Shown: positions 17,251-25,979 of the stretch, in pieces
Numbering within the stretch: the stretch's first letter is position 1
Layout of the letters: each line of letters begins with the position of its first letter
Position numbers and translations under genes: made by a program
Notes under the pieces: generated by a model
The model's input: the letters and a program-made list of their open reading frames with translations, nothing else
The model's database searches: none
Told to the model about the DNA's origin: nothing
DNA from: CAVWXT01 sp963759115
GTDB lineage: Bacteria > Planctomycetota > Planctomycetia > Pirellulales > Thermoguttaceae
Length of the DNA stretch: 64,000 nt
NCBI GenBank assembly: GCA_963759115.1
Contig: CAVWXT010000005.1
Span: 2,542,001 to 2,606,000 of the forward strand
Reading direction: 5' to 3'

Positions 17251-18083
17251 TTACGGCGTTCGTGCCGAGAACTGAATCAGCACGGCGGTCGGCTCCTCGG
17301 CCGGGGCAACCAGTTTCAAGTCGAGCCGCACGCCGTAGGGCAGGATTTGGGGCATCTTGATCCGCACCTCCGGGCCGCCCAATTGCTCCACGGTCAACTC
17401 GGGCGTGGTCGCGAACGGCGGACAAAAGGCCACGTGCAGATTGCCGGAGCGCTGGCCGGCCGCAAACGGCATCCGCAGCCAGCCGGAGATTTGCTCGACG
17501 CCGTCGGCCGCCAGGCTGCGGGTGAGTTGCTGGGTCACTTGTTCGGCGCAGTAGGGCTCTCTGGGGTGGCACGCCCTGAAAGGGCGTCGGTAACCACTAC
17601 ATTCAACCCTTCGCGCCGGCCACGCCCTTTCAGGGCGTGCCACCCGGCGTTGGGAGAGCCCGCGTCAAACCAGCGCCGGACGTGCCGTGCCCAGGCCCAG
17701 CTCTCCTCGGCCAGCAAGAGCGTGCAGAACACGAACGTGCCGAGCGCCGGCGTGCCGGGCAGGCACAGACTGGCGCCAAGACCGCCGACCGACAGCGACG
17801 TCAGCAGCATCACGGCCCAATCGAATGGTCCACCATGGGCGGTCGGCGACGCGGGCCAGCCCAAGCGAATGGCCGCGGCTGCCGCCGCCACCAACAGGCC
17901 CGTCGCCGCCAGCACGGCCGGTTCCAAGGAGTGTTCCAGCGCCCCGGCCGCCCGCCGCATGACGACGAGCAGCGCGAACGCGCCGAGCAGGCCGAGCAAG
18001 CCCGACGCAGCGCAGCGAGCGAGACTAGCCGGGAAGTCTCCGACCGCGCGGGTAGGCAGGTCTATCGAGCGTTCACCGGCCAT
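17251..18083 (-). pseudogene. multi-pass membrane protein gene split by a palindromic insert
   Basis: The first part, from ATG 18081-18083, codes for about 130 residues with four hydrophobic segments, followed by a cytoplasmic-looking EESWAWARHVRRWFDAG. The second part, in another frame, codes for YCAEQVTQQLTRSLAADGVEQISGWLRMPF to the stop at 17251. Between them lies a 108-base palindromic element (17554-17661). Read through, the first frame ends at 17535 inside the old gene. The two parts look like one interrupted protein of about 240 residues. I do not recognise the family. Its neighbours (archease on the left, a small hypothetical gene on the right) do not suggest a function. Confidence 0.55.
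17554..17661. mobile_element. 108-bp palindromic (MITE-like) insert
   Basis: The inner arms 17565-17587 and 17622-17644 are exact 23-base complements (core GGTGGCACGCCCTGAAAGGG). The outer 8 bases (GGGCTCTC, 17554-17561, and GAGAGCCC, 17654-17661) are also complementary. There is no gene inside. It interrupts the membrane-protein gene. I cannot define a target-site duplication with certainty. Confidence 0.7.
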
Positions 18084-18101
18084 GATCGATTCTCTCGTAA
18101 G

Positions 18102-18274
18102 GTGCCACTGGCTCCGCCAGTGCTTTCTCTGGAACCCATCAAGAGACGGCTCTCTTGAACAATCCCTAACTTATCGGCAAGCGGGCATAGCGCCGCCGGC
18201 CCTATCCCAATTCTACCCACCGTAACACCATCGAACGTCACGGAAGCCCGCAGCACTGGCAGAGCCAGTGGCAC
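18102..18274. repeat. inverted repeat of CCACTGGCT type
   Basis: The arms 18102-18124 and 18252-18274 are 23 bases with one mismatch (core GTGCCACTGGCTC). They lie 127 bases apart, between the membrane-protein gene and the next small gene. This is another dispersed palindrome class, different from the GGGGACTG class. Confidence 0.65.
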
Positions 18275-18280
18275 GCAGCC

Positions 18281-18685
18281 TTAGCCCTTTCCGTCAGTGC
18301 CACCCCGCTGGTGTTGGCGGTATCTCTCCTGCACTGTCTGACCAATAGCCCGGCTCTCCCATTCATCCAAGAGTTGATCCAAACTCTTGCCATCAGTCTT
18401 CGAATAGCCTTCGTCCAGCACAATATCCCATTGGCTGAAGACCAAGCCCTCGATTCGCCAGAGTGCCCCCGAGCGGAAGACTAATTGGATCGAAATATCA
18501 TGGAGGCGGTAGCACACCACCAAGTCGTCTGGACGTGGTGTTGAGCCATATTGGCTTGGTGCCGCCTGTTCGGGCTTGACACCGTAAAAGGCTCCTCCCG
18601 ATACGGCGTAGCGCGGTGGCCCCAGCAACCGATCTAGTTCAGCGTTATCTCGGCACTCGGGGATTCTTCGCAACATTAGGTCCAA
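18281..18685 (-). CDS. hypothetical protein
   Basis: The frame codes for 134 residues; a start at the fourth codon (MLRRIPECRDN) is equally possible. It is hydrophilic, with no signal peptide or membrane helix. It opens with a cysteine-containing, DUF-like stretch (CRDNAELDRLLGPPRYAVSGG). The middle has DDLVVCYRLHDISIQLVFRSGALWRIEG, alternating as in a beta sheet. Composition and codon use look normal for the window, which supports a real gene. I do not recognise the family. Confidence 0.5.
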   Translation of the reverse strand: MDLMLRRIPECRDNAELDRLLGPPRYAVSGGAFYGVKPEQAAPSQYGSTPRPDDLVVCYRLHDISIQLVFRSGALWRIEGLVFSQWDIVLDEGYSKTDGKSLDQLLDEWESRAIGQTVQERYRQHQRGGTDGKG

Positions 18686-18995
18686 TCGCCTTTCAGACCT
18701 CTCGCGGAAACCATTGCGAACCTTCGTGGCGATTGGGTGGAACCATCGGCTCGAAAATCGCGCAAACCGGCTGATGGTGAATGGAAGGTACTGGGTGATC
18801 CAACATTCGTATGTTCGTCGGTGGCTTTATCATGGTGCAAACTTACCACCGTACATTGTCGGTTGGCTCCAGCCATGGCGGCTTCATGGTATGCACCCGC
18901 GCTAACAGCCGCCGGAGTGGTGGAGGGCTCAGTCCGGCGTCTGTTAGCCGCCGGCCATTCCAATTCCACACCATCCACGATCCACGATCCGCCCA
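18686..18995. other. 310-base gap with a hairpin downstream of metK
   Basis: There is no gene. A 16-base stem with one mismatch (18901-18916, GCTAACAGCCGCCGGA, with 18933-18948) lies about 50 bases beyond the metK stop. It could end metK transcription or block readthrough, but it lacks a T tract. Confidence 0.45.
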
Positions 18996-20162
18996 CTATC
19001 GTGCCGCGGCGGCCAATTCGGCGGCGCGGTCGGTCTTCTCCCAGGTGAAATCCGGGTCGTTGCGGCCGAAATGCCCGCCGGAGGCCGTCTTGCGATAGAT
19101 GGGCCGGCGGAGGTCGAGATACTTGATGATGCCGCTGGGCGTCAAGGGGAATACCTTGCGAACCAGTTCGCAGAGCCGCTCGTCGTCGATCTTGCCCGTC
19201 CCGTCGGTATCCACCAATACGCTGACCGGCTCGGAGACGCCGATGGCGTAGGCGATTTGCACCTCGCAGCGCTCGGCCAAACCGGCGGCCACGATGTTCT
19301 TGGCGACGTGCCGGGCCATGTAGGCCGCGCTGCGATCGACCTTGGTGGGGTCCTTGCCGCTAAAGGCGCCGCCACCGTGGCGGGCCCAGCCGCCGTAGGT
19401 GTCGACGATGATCTTGCGTCCGGTCAGCCCGCAATCGCCGTGCGGCCCGCCCACCTCGAACCGGCCCGTGGGATTGACGTGGTAGACGATCTTGCCGTTG
19501 ACCAGCTTCTTGGGCAAGAGCGGATTGACGATCTTGTCGATGACGAACCGGCGAATCTCCGCCTGGCTCACTTCGGGCGCGTGCTGGGTGGAGACCACCA
19601 CCGTGTCGATCCGCGCGGGCTTGTGCCCTTCGTACTGCACGGTAACCTGGCTCTTGCTGTCGGGCCGCAGCCAGTCAACCTCGCCATTCTTGCGGGCCTC
19701 AGTAAGCCGGTCGAGGATCTGATGGGCCAACTGGATGGGCAGCGGCATCAGTTCGGGCGTGTCGTTGCAGGCGTAGCCGAACATCAGGCCCTGGTCGCCC
19801 GCGCCGATCTCCTTGCCCTTGGCGGCGTCTTCGTTGACGCCCATGGCGATGTCGGGACTCTGCCGGTCGATCGAGAGCATGACGGCGCAGGTGTCGGCGC
19901 AGATGCCCATCTTGTCGTCGGTGTAGCCAACGTCGCGGATGACCTGCCGCACGACGTCGGCGTAGTCGACCACCGCCTTGGTGGTGATTTCGCCGGCGAC
20001 GATGGCGATGCCCGTGGTGACCATCGTTTCGCAGGCCACGCGGCTGTAGGGGTCCTTGGCGAAGAGGGCATCGAGGACGCCATCGGAGATCTGATCGGCC
20101 AGCTTATCGGGATGGCCCATGCTGACTGATTCGCTGGTAAACAAAAAATTGCCCTGTCCCAC
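18996..20162 (-). CDS. metK: S-adenosylmethionine synthetase
   Basis: This is an intact 388-residue protein that starts with GTG 20160-20162, preceded by a good ribosome-binding site (AGGAGG, 6 bases upstream). Family motifs include ESVSMGHPDKLADQISDG, the ATP/Met-binding GAGDQGLMFGYA, and the phosphate loop GGGAFSGKDPTKVDRSAAY. It makes S-adenosylmethionine from ATP and methionine in the cytoplasm, serving the methyltransferases and radical SAM enzymes, including those in this window. It is a single gene. A sigma-70-like promoter lies upstream at 20228-20257, and an IS has landed just beyond that promoter. Confidence 0.97.
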   Translation of the reverse strand: MGQGNFLFTSESVSMGHPDKLADQISDGVLDALFAKDPYSRVACETMVTTGIAIVAGEITTKAVVDYADVVRQVIRDVGYTDDKMGICADTCAVMLSIDRQSPDIAMGVNEDAAKGKEIGAGDQGLMFGYACNDTPELMPLPIQLAHQILDRLTEARKNGEVDWLRPDSKSQVTVQYEGHKPARIDTVVVSTQHAPEVSQAEIRRFVIDKIVNPLLPKKLVNGKIVYHVNPTGRFEVGGPHGDCGLTGRKIIVDTYGGWARHGGGAFSGKDPTKVDRSAAYMARHVAKNIVAAGLAERCEVQIAYAIGVSEPVSVLVDTDGTGKIDDERLCELVRKVFPLTPSGIIKYLDLRRPIYRKTASGGHFGRNDPDFTWEKTDRAAELAAAAR

Positions 20163-20227
20163 GGAAATCCCTCCTGCTGGACTAATGATTCTCAGGTACG
20201 CACCGAGAGCGACAATACAGAACGCTG

Positions 20228-20257
20228 ATTATAGGCCATTGTGGGAAGGATTTGCAA
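20228..20257 (-). promoter_or_regulatory. candidate sigma-70-type promoter of metK
   Basis: Reading leftward, TTGCAA (20252-20257) is followed after 18 bases by TATAAT (20228-20233). This would start transcription about 60 bases upstream of the metK GTG. I see no SAM riboswitch in the leader. The left end of the IS1202-like element is only 18 bases upstream of the -35 box. Confidence 0.45.
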
Positions 20258-20258
20258 C

Positions 20259-20275
20259 GGGTAACATCCCCGAGG
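20259..20275. repeat. 17-bp target-site duplication, left copy
   Basis: GGGTAACATCCCCGAGG occurs here and again at 21787-21803, directly next to the two ends of the IS1202-like element. Exact direct repeats abutting both termini show a recent, intact insertion. Confidence 0.85.
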
Positions 20276-20346
20276 TGTTGTCAACCAATAGAAATGTCCC
20301 CTGTTTTGCGCCAATAGAAATGTCCCGTTACTGTTATGGTTTTCGT

Positions 20347-21706
20347 CTACCCTAAAGTGGCGTGCTCCGCGAGGCGAGCGCAGCGAGCCGAAGCGGAGCA
20401 CGCCACTTTTTCCGCCGGCGGCGGGAGGGGGGCGGAAGGCTCTGGTCGGGCCGCAGCCACTCGCCGGCCGCGCCAGGGATGGTTCGCGGCAGGCTTGTGC
20501 CCCTGACTCGAACCCGTCGGGCCGGTACGCTTGGCCGGCTTTGGCAGCGGTGGGGCCAAGATCGGCGACCAACACACTTCGCGCTGGCCAGCGAACACCC
20601 GCAGCACGCCGTCCAGCGGTTCGCAGACCGTCACGCGCTGACCGCTCCGAATGAACTCGGCCGTCTCACGCGGCAATTGCAAGATGCGATTCCGCCAACG
20701 CAATGTCCAGTCCTTGGCCACCACCCGCGATTCTTGAATCGACACGATGTGCGCCAGGTCCGTGCCGGCCGATAGCGGGCGATGCCAGTCCTCCGCCGCC
20801 GCCGCCGCCACCGCGAAGCGCGCGTTGAATCCCACCAGAAACGTCTCCTCCAGGAATCGGTTCGCCGACTCCAAGTCGGAGATCTTCGCGCGCCGCAACG
20901 CCTTGACCAGCCGATCCTGAAGCGTTCCGTTCATACGCTCCACACGCCCCTTCGCTTGCGGACTCCGCGCCAGAATCGAGCTCCACGTCCAGTTCGCGCA
21001 TGGCTCGCCCAAACTGCGTTTCTGGCGGGCAATTGTCGAGCAATTCCGCATCCGTCGGCTCACCCTCCGGCCGATAAATACTGTGCTGATCCACGTACAG
21101 ACCGCGCGGCAAGCCGTGCCGCCGGGCGTAACGCTGAAACAAGTCCGACGACGATGCCCATGATTCTTTCTCGTAGAACCGCGCCGTCACCCTGCCTGTG
21201 GCATCGTCGATCATGACCATCAGCACCGCCCAGCCACGCCGCCCCTCGAACCAGTCGTGAAACGAACCGTCCATCTGCACCAACTCGCCAAGGTGCTCGC
21301 GCCGCGTTCGACGACGACGATGCAGTCGCCGCTTGCGCCGGCGATCCAACAAGCCCGCCTGCAACAGCCACCGCCGCAGCGTGGTCACCGAGACCTTCAC
21401 GCCGTCTTCCTTCTCCAGGCATTCCGCCGCCAACGTCGCCCCGTAATCGGCGTACCGCTCGCGATACAACGCCAGCGACCGCTGTTTGGTCTTCTCCGGC
21501 GAATGCCGATTGGGGGCTCGGCCACGCAGCCGATGTACCAGGCCGGCATCGCCTTCGCTCTGATACCGAGACCACGCCCGCTTCGTTTGGCGATAACTCA
21601 GCCTCAGCAGTTCGCTCGCCTCGACCAGGGTCATCCCCCCCGTTTTCACCCGACTGAACGCCTCCAGCCGCTTTCGTTCTTTCCGACTCATCGAAATCGT
21701 CCCCAT
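20347..21706 (-). CDS. ISNCY/IS1202-type DDE transposase (one frameshift)
   Basis: The start is ATG 21704-21706. The N-terminus has a helix-turn-helix (GMTLVEASELLRLSYRQTKR), then the catalytic core: MDGSFHDWFEGR, YVDQHSIY and QAKGRVERMNGTLQDR, which supply the DDE acids. The frame changes near 20985, between RELDVELD and SILARSPQAKGRVER, apparently by one base. The rest runs to the stop at 20347. Without the break the protein would be about 450 residues. The last 20 codons run through a strong palindrome. Confidence 0.82.
20354..20409 (+). terminator. 17-bp stem followed by T tract at the left end of the IS1202-like element
   Basis: The arms 20354-20370 and 20393-20409 are exact complements (AAAGTGGCGTGCTCCGC), followed by TTTTT on the + strand. 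It resembles an intrinsic terminator for rightward transcripts, which would shield the leftward transposase gene from antisense readthrough. It overlaps the transposase 3' end. Confidence 0.5.
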
Positions 21707-21786
21707 TCTCTCGTTTCCTTTCGGAAACGATCTTAGGGGACATTTCTATTGGTCGCTAATGGGGACAATTCTAATGGCGCACGACA

Positions 21787-21803
21787 GGGTAACATCCCCG
21801 AGG
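21787..21803. repeat. 17-bp target-site duplication, right copy
   Basis: This exact copy of 20259-20275 lies directly beyond the right end of the IS1202-like element. Confidence 0.85.
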
Positions 21804-21860
21804 CGTTCGCTGGAGGCCCCGCTGTTGGGGCGTAGGCGGATGGGGGATCTGGGACGGATC

Positions 21861-22475
21861 GGGTGTGAAGGTGTGAAGGGTGTGAAAGTGTGAAAGGTCA
21901 CTCGCCGGGCACTTGTGCCCCTTCGTCCCTCGCCTGCTGCGACGAGATGTTGGTAAGCTGGGCGGCTCGCAAGGCTTCCATGCTCTTTTGCCGGGCCGTA
22001 TCGGCTTGGCGGCGGGGTCGAGCAGTCTTCTCGCCGCGATAGTCAGAACGCTGCAAGTGGGCGATGAAATTGGAGATCATCCCGCTCGTGAGGCGACAGA
22101 GAGCCTGCAATGGCTCGAACTCCTCCCCGACCATGTACTGCTGATCGAATGCGATCTGCAGTTGGGCGCGAACCTCTCCGCACGAGCCCTTGGCGATGTA
22201 CAAGAACTGGATAAACTCCGGCGTTGTGCCGCGCTCGAAACCCTCTGCGATGTTCGACATGATCGATACCGCCGCTCGGCGAACCTGATCCACCAAGCCG
22301 CGATCCGAGGTGAAGGCGCCCTTACGAGTCAATGCGTAGACTCGATTGGTCAGTTCCCGAGCGCGTTGGTAGATGTGCAGTTCCTCGAATGTTCTGGCCA
22401 CATTGTCATTCACGCCGTTCACCTCCTTCACACCCTTCATACCTTTCACACCCTCCTCACCATCCTCTCACACCG
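21861..22475 (-). mobile_element. candidate cassette: four-helix-bundle gene between inverted tandem repeats
   Basis: The left arm (21861-21897) has four tandem GTGTGAAG-type units. The right arm (about 22410-22475) has the complementary units (TTCACACCC, TTCATACC, TTTCACACCC). The gene stop codon abuts the left arm, and the ribosome-binding site lies in the right arm. The same plan recurs at 50182-50673 with a different repeat unit. The boundary is inferred; I see no target duplication. Confidence 0.5.
21898..22413 (-). CDS. four-helix-bundle protein (S23/IVP family)
   Basis: The open frame reaches 22449, but GTG 22411-22413 follows a good site (AAGGAGGTGA) and removes a repeat-encoded N-terminus. 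That leaves about 170 residues. It is the S23 family, first seen in 23S rRNA intervening sequences and related to the Avd protein of diversity-generating retroelements. Signatures are FEELHIYQRARELTNRVYALT, VDQVRRAAVSIMSNIAEGF, FLYIAKGSCGEVRAQL. Such proteins form basic pentamers that bind nucleic acid. No reverse transcriptase or variable repeat is visible nearby. The basic C-terminal tail from about residue 125 is not conserved. Confidence 0.85.
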   Translation of the reverse strand: MNDNVARTFEELHIYQRARELTNRVYALTRKGAFTSDRGLVDQVRRAAVSIMSNIAEGFERGTTPEFIQFLYIAKGSCGEVRAQLQIAFDQQYMVGEEFEPLQALCRLTSGMISNFIAHLQRSDYRGEKTARPRRQADTARQKSMEALRAAQLTNISSQQARDEGAQVPGE

Positions 22476-22536
22476 CCAACGTTCCTCGCCAAACATCACA
22501 CCCGAATCCTGCCATCGGCAGCAATCTCACGCCGGG

Positions 22537-23891
22537 CTACTCTTCGAGCGGACGAACATCCACCGCCGATCCGTCGAGCTTCAGTTCGACGATCGTGTCG
22601 AGATCTTGCCGCGCGGCTGGCGGGATGGAAATCGCAATGCCGTCACCGGTCTGTTTCACGTCCACCGATCCGCCGCCGAGGAGCCGGCTGGCAACGATTT
22701 TCTTGGGCAGCGGCGGCAGGTTCAGCAGCCCGTCGAACGGATAGTGCAGGACGTGGACGAAGATTCGTGTCGTCCTTGCACGTGCTGACGCCCCACCAGG
22801 TCGGGCCGAACGGTCCGCCGCGCGTGCCGTAGATGCTCTGGCCGTACTGCCGCATCCAGCGGCCGATCTCCCGCAGCCGTTCGACCTGGCGCGGCTCGAT
22901 CTCGCCCGTGGGCATGGGGCCGACGTTGAGCATGAAGTTGCCGTCGTAGCCGGCGTTGGTCACCAGCAGATCGATGCACTCCTTGAGGCTCTTGACACGA
23001 TCGTTGGGCTTCCAGGCCCATTGCTGCCGATCGTCATGTTGCTCTCCCAGTACAGGTTGCGGTCGCCGGAGAAGCGGCCGGTCTCTTGCTCGGGCGTGCC
23101 GAAGTCGCCGACGGTGGTCTCCGGCGGGGTCATGCCGCAAGTGTGGAAGAGCCGCGCCGCCCCTTGCCCAGCCGGTTGTTGATGATGATCGCCGGGTCGA
23201 GTCGGCGGAGCATGGCGTAGACGTCGCGCCCGCGTTCCACAGTCCAGTGGTCTTCCCATTCGCCGTCGAACCACATCACGGCCGGATGGTAGTTCTCCAC
23301 GATTTCCCGAAGCTGGCCCTTCATGAAGGCATAGTAATTGCTCGAAGTTGGCGTCCTTGGGCGGCCGCTTGTCGCCGGCGCCGCGCGGCAGATAGTCGGG
23401 GTGATACCAGTCGATGATCGAGTAGTAGGTGCAGAAGCGGAGGCCCTGCTTCCGGCATTCGTCGGCCAGCTCCTTGGCGATGTCCCGCTTGAACGGCGTG
23501 TTCATGATGTTGTAGTCGCTCAGCTTCGTGGCGTACATCGAGAACCCGTCGTGGTGCTTGCGTCACCAGCGTGATGTACTTCATGCCCGCTTCCTTGGCG
23601 ATGGAGACGTACTCCTTGGCGTCGAACTTCACCGGGTTGAACTCCTTGTAGAGGTTGTCATAGACGGGGATGGGAACTGCCGCGGCCGCGCGACCAGCCG
23701 ATCTCGGTGCCCTTCAAGCTCACCGGCCCCCAGTGGATGAACATGCCGAAGCGGGCATCGACCCACCACTTCATCCGCTCGGCCTTTTGGGCAGGCGTCT
23801 CGGCATTCGCGGCCAAAGACACTGCGGGCGACAGAAGAACAGCCAACGCAACCAGCGAGAAACGGATTTTGGCAAGACCCGAGAAGCACAT
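22537..23891 (-). pseudogene. secreted alpha-L-fucosidase (GH29), multiply frameshifted
   Basis: Joining six or seven frame segments gives about 445 residues. A signal peptide (FSLVALAVLLSPAVSLAANA) leads into GH29 signatures: MKWWVDARFGMFIHWGP, EAGMKYITLVT, FCTYYSIIDWYHPDY, VMWFDGEW (the nucleophile aspartate region), NLYWESNMTI, NAGYDGNFMLNVGPMPTGEI. The C-terminus is a beta-sandwich tail ending VDVRPLEE at 22537. It would remove fucose from polysaccharides outside the cytoplasm, matching the sulfatase at 46.8 kb. Breaks lie near 23680, 23565, 23345, 23155, 23040 and 22765. All catalytic regions are present in sequence order, so errors seem likelier than decay. Confidence 0.78.
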
Positions 23892-23944
23892 GGCAAAACT
23901 CCCGGCAGAGTGCGACGGTTGAACCTTGCGAACCGACCGTTACG

Positions 23945-25336
23945 CTAGCCGACGTCACGGCGGGTGTCAATCAGCCGGTCCAAGAGCCGCAACGTCTTCT
24001 CGCTGGCGCCAAGTTGCGAAAGCACGAGTGCCAAGGCCCGCCTGCCGAGAGCGGCCGCGTAATCGGGTTGCTCCAAGCAGCGGCGGACGAACTGGGTGAA
24101 CTGGGGGCCGTCGTCGACCACTGCCGCGGCGTCGTGGGCGAGCATCGCGGCGACGATGTCGCGGAAGTTCCAGGTGTTGGGGCCAAAGGAAATCGCCGCG
24201 CCATAGGCGGCCGGCTCGATCATGTTCTGCCCGCCGCGGCTGCCCATGCTGCCGCCGACAAACGCGATCCGAGCCGTCCCCCACCATGCGCCGAGCTCGC
24301 CGACCAAGTCAACCAGGAGGACACGAGGGGAGAGGGGAGAGAGGAGAGGAATGAGGGGTGAAGAACCGCGTGCGGTATCGGCGCGTTGTTGGGGTGGCAG
24401 TTGATCTGCCACCCCATCGGCACCACTGCCGCTTGCGGCTTCGCCCGTCAGGACCGTGCGTCGTTGCCAGGCAATGCCGGAGGAGTCCAATAGCCGCGCC
24501 ACGGTCTCGAAACGATCAGGATGACGCGGCACTAAGACCAACCGTAGCTCTGGCCATTCTTGGCAAAGCAGGCGATAAGTCTCCAGTGCCATGGCCTCTT
24601 CCGGCTCTTGCGTGCTGCCGGCCAGCAGGACGAGGTCGTCGGCTGAGAAGCCAGCCAGCGCGGCGAGCCGTCGCGTGGCGGGATTGTTGCGATCGGTTTG
24701 GGCCCCGTCGTATTTCATCGAGCCGGTGACCGCAACCGACTCGGATCGGGCGCCGAGAACCCGAAACCGCTCGGCATAAGTTTCGTCCTGCACGGCCAAG
24801 AGATCGATTTGCCGCAGCAGCCCCGCCACAAGCGGTCGGATGCGGCGATAGCCCCGAAAGCTCTTCTCGCCCAAGCGGCCGTTGATGACGGCGACCTTTG
24901 CATTATGCCGTTTCGCGGCCCGAATCAGGTTCGGCCACAACTCCAACTCGGCCAGCACGAGCGCGTCCGGCCGAATCCGCCGCATGGCCGCCGATACGGC
25001 CCACGAAAAGTCGAGCGGGCAATAGAAGACGGTATGTTTCGCGTATTTCTTTTTCGCCAGTTCCATGCCGGTGGCGGTGGTGGTCGAAATGACGCACTCC
25101 CACTCCGGCCGCTGCTGTTCGATCATTTTCAGCAGCGGGGCCAGCAGAGTGACCTCGCCCACGCTCACCGCGTGCAGCCAGAGGCAGGTCTTGTTGGACG
25201 CTCTTTGCGGCACCCGTCCCAGGAACTTGGCGGCATAACCTTCGCGATACTTGCCTTTTCGCGCGGCCGACCACAGTAGCCACGGCAGGCTAACGAGAAT
25301 CAGAAGCAGATAGACAAGATCGAGCAGATACCGCAC
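23945..25336 (-). CDS. waaA: 3-deoxy-D-manno-octulosonic acid (KDO) transferase WaaA
   Basis: This is an intact 463-residue protein. It has an N-terminal membrane anchor (LLLILVSLPWLLW), then WLHAVSVGEV with the catalytic glutamate, ELELWPNLI, GSMKYD, VPRHPDRF and FVGGSMGSRGGQNMIEPAAYG, all typical of the GT30 family. It adds KDO to lipid A precursors at the inner membrane and implies an LPS-type outer membrane. It is longer than usual because about 40 extra residues lie between RRTVLTG and VLLVDLVGEL. That insert is encoded by a palindrome (24391-24415) and CTCTCC-rich repeats, without breaking the frame. It is a single gene downstream of a small membrane gene. Confidence 0.93.
   Translation of the reverse strand: MRYLLDLVYLLLILVSLPWLLWSAARKGKYREGYAAKFLGRVPQRASNKTCLWLHAVSVGEVTLLAPLLKMIEQQRPEWECVISTTTATGMELAKKKYAKHTVFYCPLDFSWAVSAAMRRIRPDALVLAELELWPNLIRAAKRHNAKVAVINGRLGEKSFRGYRRIRPLVAGLLRQIDLLAVQDETYAERFRVLGARSESVAVTGSMKYDGAQTDRNNPATRRLAALAGFSADDLVLLAGSTQEPEEAMALETYRLLCQEWPELRLVLVPRHPDRFETVARLLDSSGIAWQRRTVLTGEAASGSGADGVADQLPPQQRADTARGSSPLIPLLSPLSPRVLLVDLVGELGAWWGTARIAFVGGSMGSRGGQNMIEPAAYGAAISFGPNTWNFRDIVAAMLAHDAAAVVDDGPQFTQFVRRCLEQPDYAAALGRRALALVLSQLGASEKTLRLLDRLIDTRRDVG
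24391..24415. repeat. palindrome inside waaA
   Basis: GGGGTGGCAG and CTGCCACCCC are exact 10-base complements around a 5-base loop. They lie in the extra segment of waaA beside a pyrimidine-rich simple repeat (24312-24355). Together they look like intergenic repeat DNA that inserted in frame. Confidence 0.6.
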
Positions 25337-25366
25337 CAGCGGGGTCCTTTTCTGAGCATTGCGAAG

Positions 25367-25948
25367 TCATCGGCTGCTCGCAGCCCCCTTCGATGGCGTC
25401 TGTCGTGTGTCGGCCCTGGGGCTGCTGTCTATCTGGACGTCGTGCATTTCGCGGTCAAAGCCGTACCGCATCAACAGAGATTCCAAACGATCACGATCGG
25501 ATCGCGACGCCACGGTGCCGCGAATGTGAAAGGGGTTCTTGGAACCAAGTTGGTCCACGGAAAACTCAACATCGCCGAATGCGGGGTCGTTATGCACACG
25601 TTGAGTGAGCACGGCGAACCGGAAGTACGCAGGATATAGACTGGCGACGAAAACACAGCTACCCCATGCCAAGACGAATAATATGAATAGCGTTACGAGT
25701 TCGCTTCCTCGCAATGCGCACTTCCGAAAACGCATTCGTAACGCGATAGCGAACGGGATGCACAGTATTAGGGAAAAGCCAATAGCAAGACCACCCGACA
25801 CATAATATACGATCGCAAGGCCCGCCGCGCACACGGCCAAATGAGCGGCAATTCCGACTGATAACAACCTGCGAGTCGCTGACGGAACTGCTGGGAGATC
25901 GGTGCCACTCACGGTGTCCTGGCCTTCTTTCTGCCCGATGCGACTCAT
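25367..25948 (-). CDS. small membrane protein of unknown function
   Basis: The open frame extends to 26002, but the part before ATG 25946-25948 overlaps a vapC remnant, so I start here at MSRIGQKEG. The 193 residues have three hydrophobic segments, about residues 28-50, 53-70 and 79-100. A C-terminal soluble part contains VEFSVDQLGSKNPFHIRGTVASRSDRDRL, resembling short periplasmic BON/secretin-like beta-alpha folds. The ribosome-binding site is weak. I do not recognise the family. It lies between waaA and a truncated toxin-antitoxin locus. Confidence 0.5.
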   Translation of the reverse strand: MSRIGQKEGQDTVSGTDLPAVPSATRRLLSVGIAAHLAVCAAGLAIVYYVSGGLAIGFSLILCIPFAIALRMRFRKCALRGSELVTLFILFVLAWGSCVFVASLYPAYFRFAVLTQRVHNDPAFGDVEFSVDQLGSKNPFHIRGTVASRSDRDRLESLLMRYGFDREMHDVQIDSSPRADTRQTPSKGAASSR

Positions 25949-25979
25949 ACAACTGCCCCCGCGGGGGAAAAGCGGTGTT

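Larger units (their letters stand above)
20276..21786 (-). mobile_element. IS1202/ISNCY-like insertion sequence
   Basis: The 1511-bp element begins TGTTGTC and ends with the complement of TGTCGTG. Each end carries two spaced copies of a CCAATAGAAATGTCCC-type repeat: 20284-20299 and 20311-20326 on the left, and their complements at about 21735-21752 and 21759-21778 on the right. A perfect 17-bp direct repeat flanks it. IS1202 relatives are known for unusually long target duplications, which fits. It encodes one transposase. Confidence 0.85.

Noticed and set aside
20163..20258. SAM riboswitch upstream of metK
   Set aside because: The leader is short and shows none of the conserved SAM-I or SAM-II helices that I could recognise. 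A plain promoter explains the spacing.
21898..22449. Diversity-generating retroelement around the four-helix-bundle gene
   Set aside because: The protein is related to Avd, but there is no reverse transcriptase, no template/variable repeat pair and no lectin-fold target gene nearby.
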